A stretch of 64,000 bases of DNA from Wallemia ichthyophaga EXF-994. Taxonomy: Eukaryota; Basidiomycota; Wallemiomycetes; Wallemiales; Wallemiaceae. The translations under genes were made by a program, and so were the position numbers. The notes beneath the pieces were generated by a model that was given only the letters and a program-made list of their open reading frames with translations, searched no databases and had not been told where the DNA came from. The DNA lies in NCBI RefSeq assembly GCF_000400465.1, contig NW_008806293.1:122280-186279 (forward strand). The letters run 5' to 3'. Within the stretch, counting starts at the first letter, position 1. Each line of letters begins with the position of its first letter. Positions 62,278 through 64,000 of the stretch are shown in pieces.

Positions 62278-64000
62278 TTACAAGAAACTTTCATCAACCC
62301 ACTTATCCATCCACTTCACGACATCTTCTTGGTTGAGTTCGGTGCATTCTCTAAGCGACTCAGACGCAGCCTGAGATCTCGTTGTCTGAAGTAAAGGAAT
62401 AAACTCCCTACGATCGGCAGAGACTTTCGCACGAGACTCAAACATCGGAAGCAGCTTAATAGCAGGGTTCTCGGACATGTTAGATGTATCCTCGGCTTGC
62501 AGCCTTTCCAGCCAGTCACTATAGCTCACTAGTGTGATACCAGCGCCTCTTTTGTTCAAATACTCTGCCACCACGTTAAAGACCGCGCTCCAGCTCGTTG
62601 GGCGTGGGTGCACGATGTGTAAAAGATCATGTGTTTTGCCTAGACTTCTTCTGTTGTGCGCAAAGTCTACTATGGCTTGCGCGGCATTGTCTAGCGAAAT
62701 CCATTCGACCAAGTCATCTCCATTTGGAAGACACTTGAGGGCGAGGCCAGACTTAATAATTGCTGGTACCCAATTGGAAGAATTCCAGAAACCTGACTTT
62801 CTATCACCGCACAGCTGTCCAATTCGAAGGACTGTCGTTGGTAGTCCCGTCGTCTGTGAGGCGGTGGCCAAGATTCGCTCACCAACAAACTTGCTCTCAC
62901 CATATCCCATTCCAACTGCGATTGCGGGGTCTGAGATTGGCTCCTCGAATGTTTTTCTGCCGACTGGCCAGCGTGCAAGACTTCCGATCGATGACGTGAA
63001 AATGACTGCAGCACCTTGACTTGATGTGATCGCAAGGTTGGTAAGATTAACCACACCGGAAATATCCTGCTCAAATGACTGCAAGGCGACGTTGAAATCG
63101 ACTCTCCAGGCGTTGTGAATGATCACGTCTACTTTAGCACTAATTTCCAAGTAAATGGTCGTACTCAATCCAAGATTCGGCTTTGTCAGGTCGGCTTCGA
63201 TGAGCGACAGCTTTGGAGAGTCTAGAATATCGTCTACTGTAATACCCTTCTCAGCAAGACTGTCCGCCTGACGTTGCTTGAGACTCTTGTGGGCGTGAGT
63301 ACGGTTAATAGCATAGACATGCTCAACGTTTGCATCTTCCATGAGCGTTTGCAGCAGCTGAGCTCCTAGACCACCAGTCGTACCAGTCAAGACAACATTT
63401 TTGCCTTCCCCTACTGGCTGCACCCATCCTTGCTTAGGCTTGCTATTGAGCTTGCGTGAGTGCAACGCGATTGTCGCGCTGATCTCAGCAGCCTTCGTGG
63501 CCACAATATCTTCTTCTGACATTTGCTTGCCGTCATCGTTCAGTAGCTTCTCAATGAAATTAGACAGAAGAGTCAACTTTGGGTGCTGGAAAGCGACTGT
63601 CCCACCTAAAGTTACATTCTTGATAGGTTTTAAAGCTGCAACGAGCTTGTTGCGGATATTCGTGGCCTGCATAGAGTCCATACCTTGAGAGACAAGGTCG
63701 ACGTCGTCCTCGACATTATTGCCGATCACTGATTTTACAATCGCAGAGACAGACGCAGGCACGTCATCGATATCGAATGTAATTGAGTCAGCACCGACAT
63801 TGTCGACGTTATTGTAAGCTTGGACAATTTCCTTATCATAGAGCTCCACTGCTGGCTTACGCTTGACTGGTTAGTGTCAGTGGGGGTGTCGCCGATACTT
63901 CGAAAAGTATACTCACTGGTGCGCTTCGGTGTGATCGGATGATGCTGAGACGAGTGGATTTTCATTGATAATGCGCTCAATTGGCTCGGGATTTGTCTTT
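62278..64000 (-). CDS. NRPS-like carboxylic acid reductase, C-terminal part (A-T-R type; 5' end outside window)
   Basis: The gene runs off the right edge. At the edge the minus strand encodes KTNPEPIERIINENPLV, the end of an adenylation domain. A carrier domain follows: VEDDVDLVSQGMDSMQATNI, with the phosphopantetheine serine. The thioester-reductase domain reads GKNVVLTGTTGGLGAQLL, HVYAINRTHAH, VDVIIHNAWRVDFNVALQSF, IFTSSIGSLARWP, GYGESKFVGERIL (YxxxK) and LRIGQLCGD. Such enzymes activate a carboxylate, load it on the carrier and release it as aldehyde. An intron lies around 63866-63915 (GTGAGT donor seen), but the adenylation frame and the carrier frame do not join in phase with the sites I can see. 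Confidence 0.85.

Overview
This window is nuclear DNA of a compact fungal genome. Genes have spliceosomal introns of about 40 to 75 nt with GT..AG ends, often GTGAGT or GTGGGT donors and CTAAC-like branch points. The set is purely eukaryotic: CCT3, mitochondrial PDH E2, V-ATPase subunit H, Nup53, mitochondrial DNA polymerase gamma, AMPK beta, 60S P1, Nus1, HSF, a fungal NADPH oxidase and a class I hydrophobin. Hydrophobin, NoxA-type oxidase, very short introns and gene spacing near 1.8 kb fit a basidiomycete with a small genome. I infer a Wallemia-like yeast or mould, but no rRNA or marker here proves it.

Layout. 1-5.4 kb: 3' part of a KDM4-type demethylase, a membrane RING-H2 ligase and a ClC channel. 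5.4-15 kb: Cgr1-like factor, flavin monooxygenase, CCT3, Vma13, mitoribosomal mL46, PDH E2, HSF. 15-19.2 kb: GH5 glucanase, then a lineage-specific pair of tandem two-membrane-segment proteins with a broken small ORF before them. 19.3-24.6 kb: macrodomain hydrolase, Cys-3/Met4-type bZIP, Nup53, a small basic protein, Atg10-like E2, Tda10-like kinase. 24.6-26.2 kb: AT-rich, gene-poor, with a decayed fragment resembling part of the Tda10-like gene. 26.2-40.5 kb: CSC1/OSCA channel, HECT_2 (UBE3D) ligase with a long N-terminal extension, Mug190/tricalbin-like SMP-C2 protein, TTC27/Emw1, USP. 40.7-49 kb: intron-bearing tRNA-Val(CAC), J-protein, AMPK beta, P1, NADPH oxidase, an unknown protein, TBC RabGAP. 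49-64 kb: DNA polymerase gamma, a head-to-head pair of medium-chain reductases, a small sugar/keto-acid neighbourhood (PfkB, KduD-type SDR, D-2-hydroxyacid dehydrogenase), Nus1, hydrophobin, a doubtful small secreted protein, and the 3' part of an NRPS-like reductase.

Many neighbours are divergent with 36 to 200 bp between start codons, so shared promoters are the rule. Gene models were built by reading exons and splice phases by hand. Several coding ends differ from the longest open frame (mL46, macrodomain protein, NADPH oxidase, RING protein, P1), and the text says where a splice phase could not be closed. No CRISPR, virus or transposon was recognised. The points most worth a second look are the tandem membrane-protein pair, the PfkB protein without its GAGD motif beside KduD, the HECT_2 extension, the mirrored reductase pair and the Tda10 relic.
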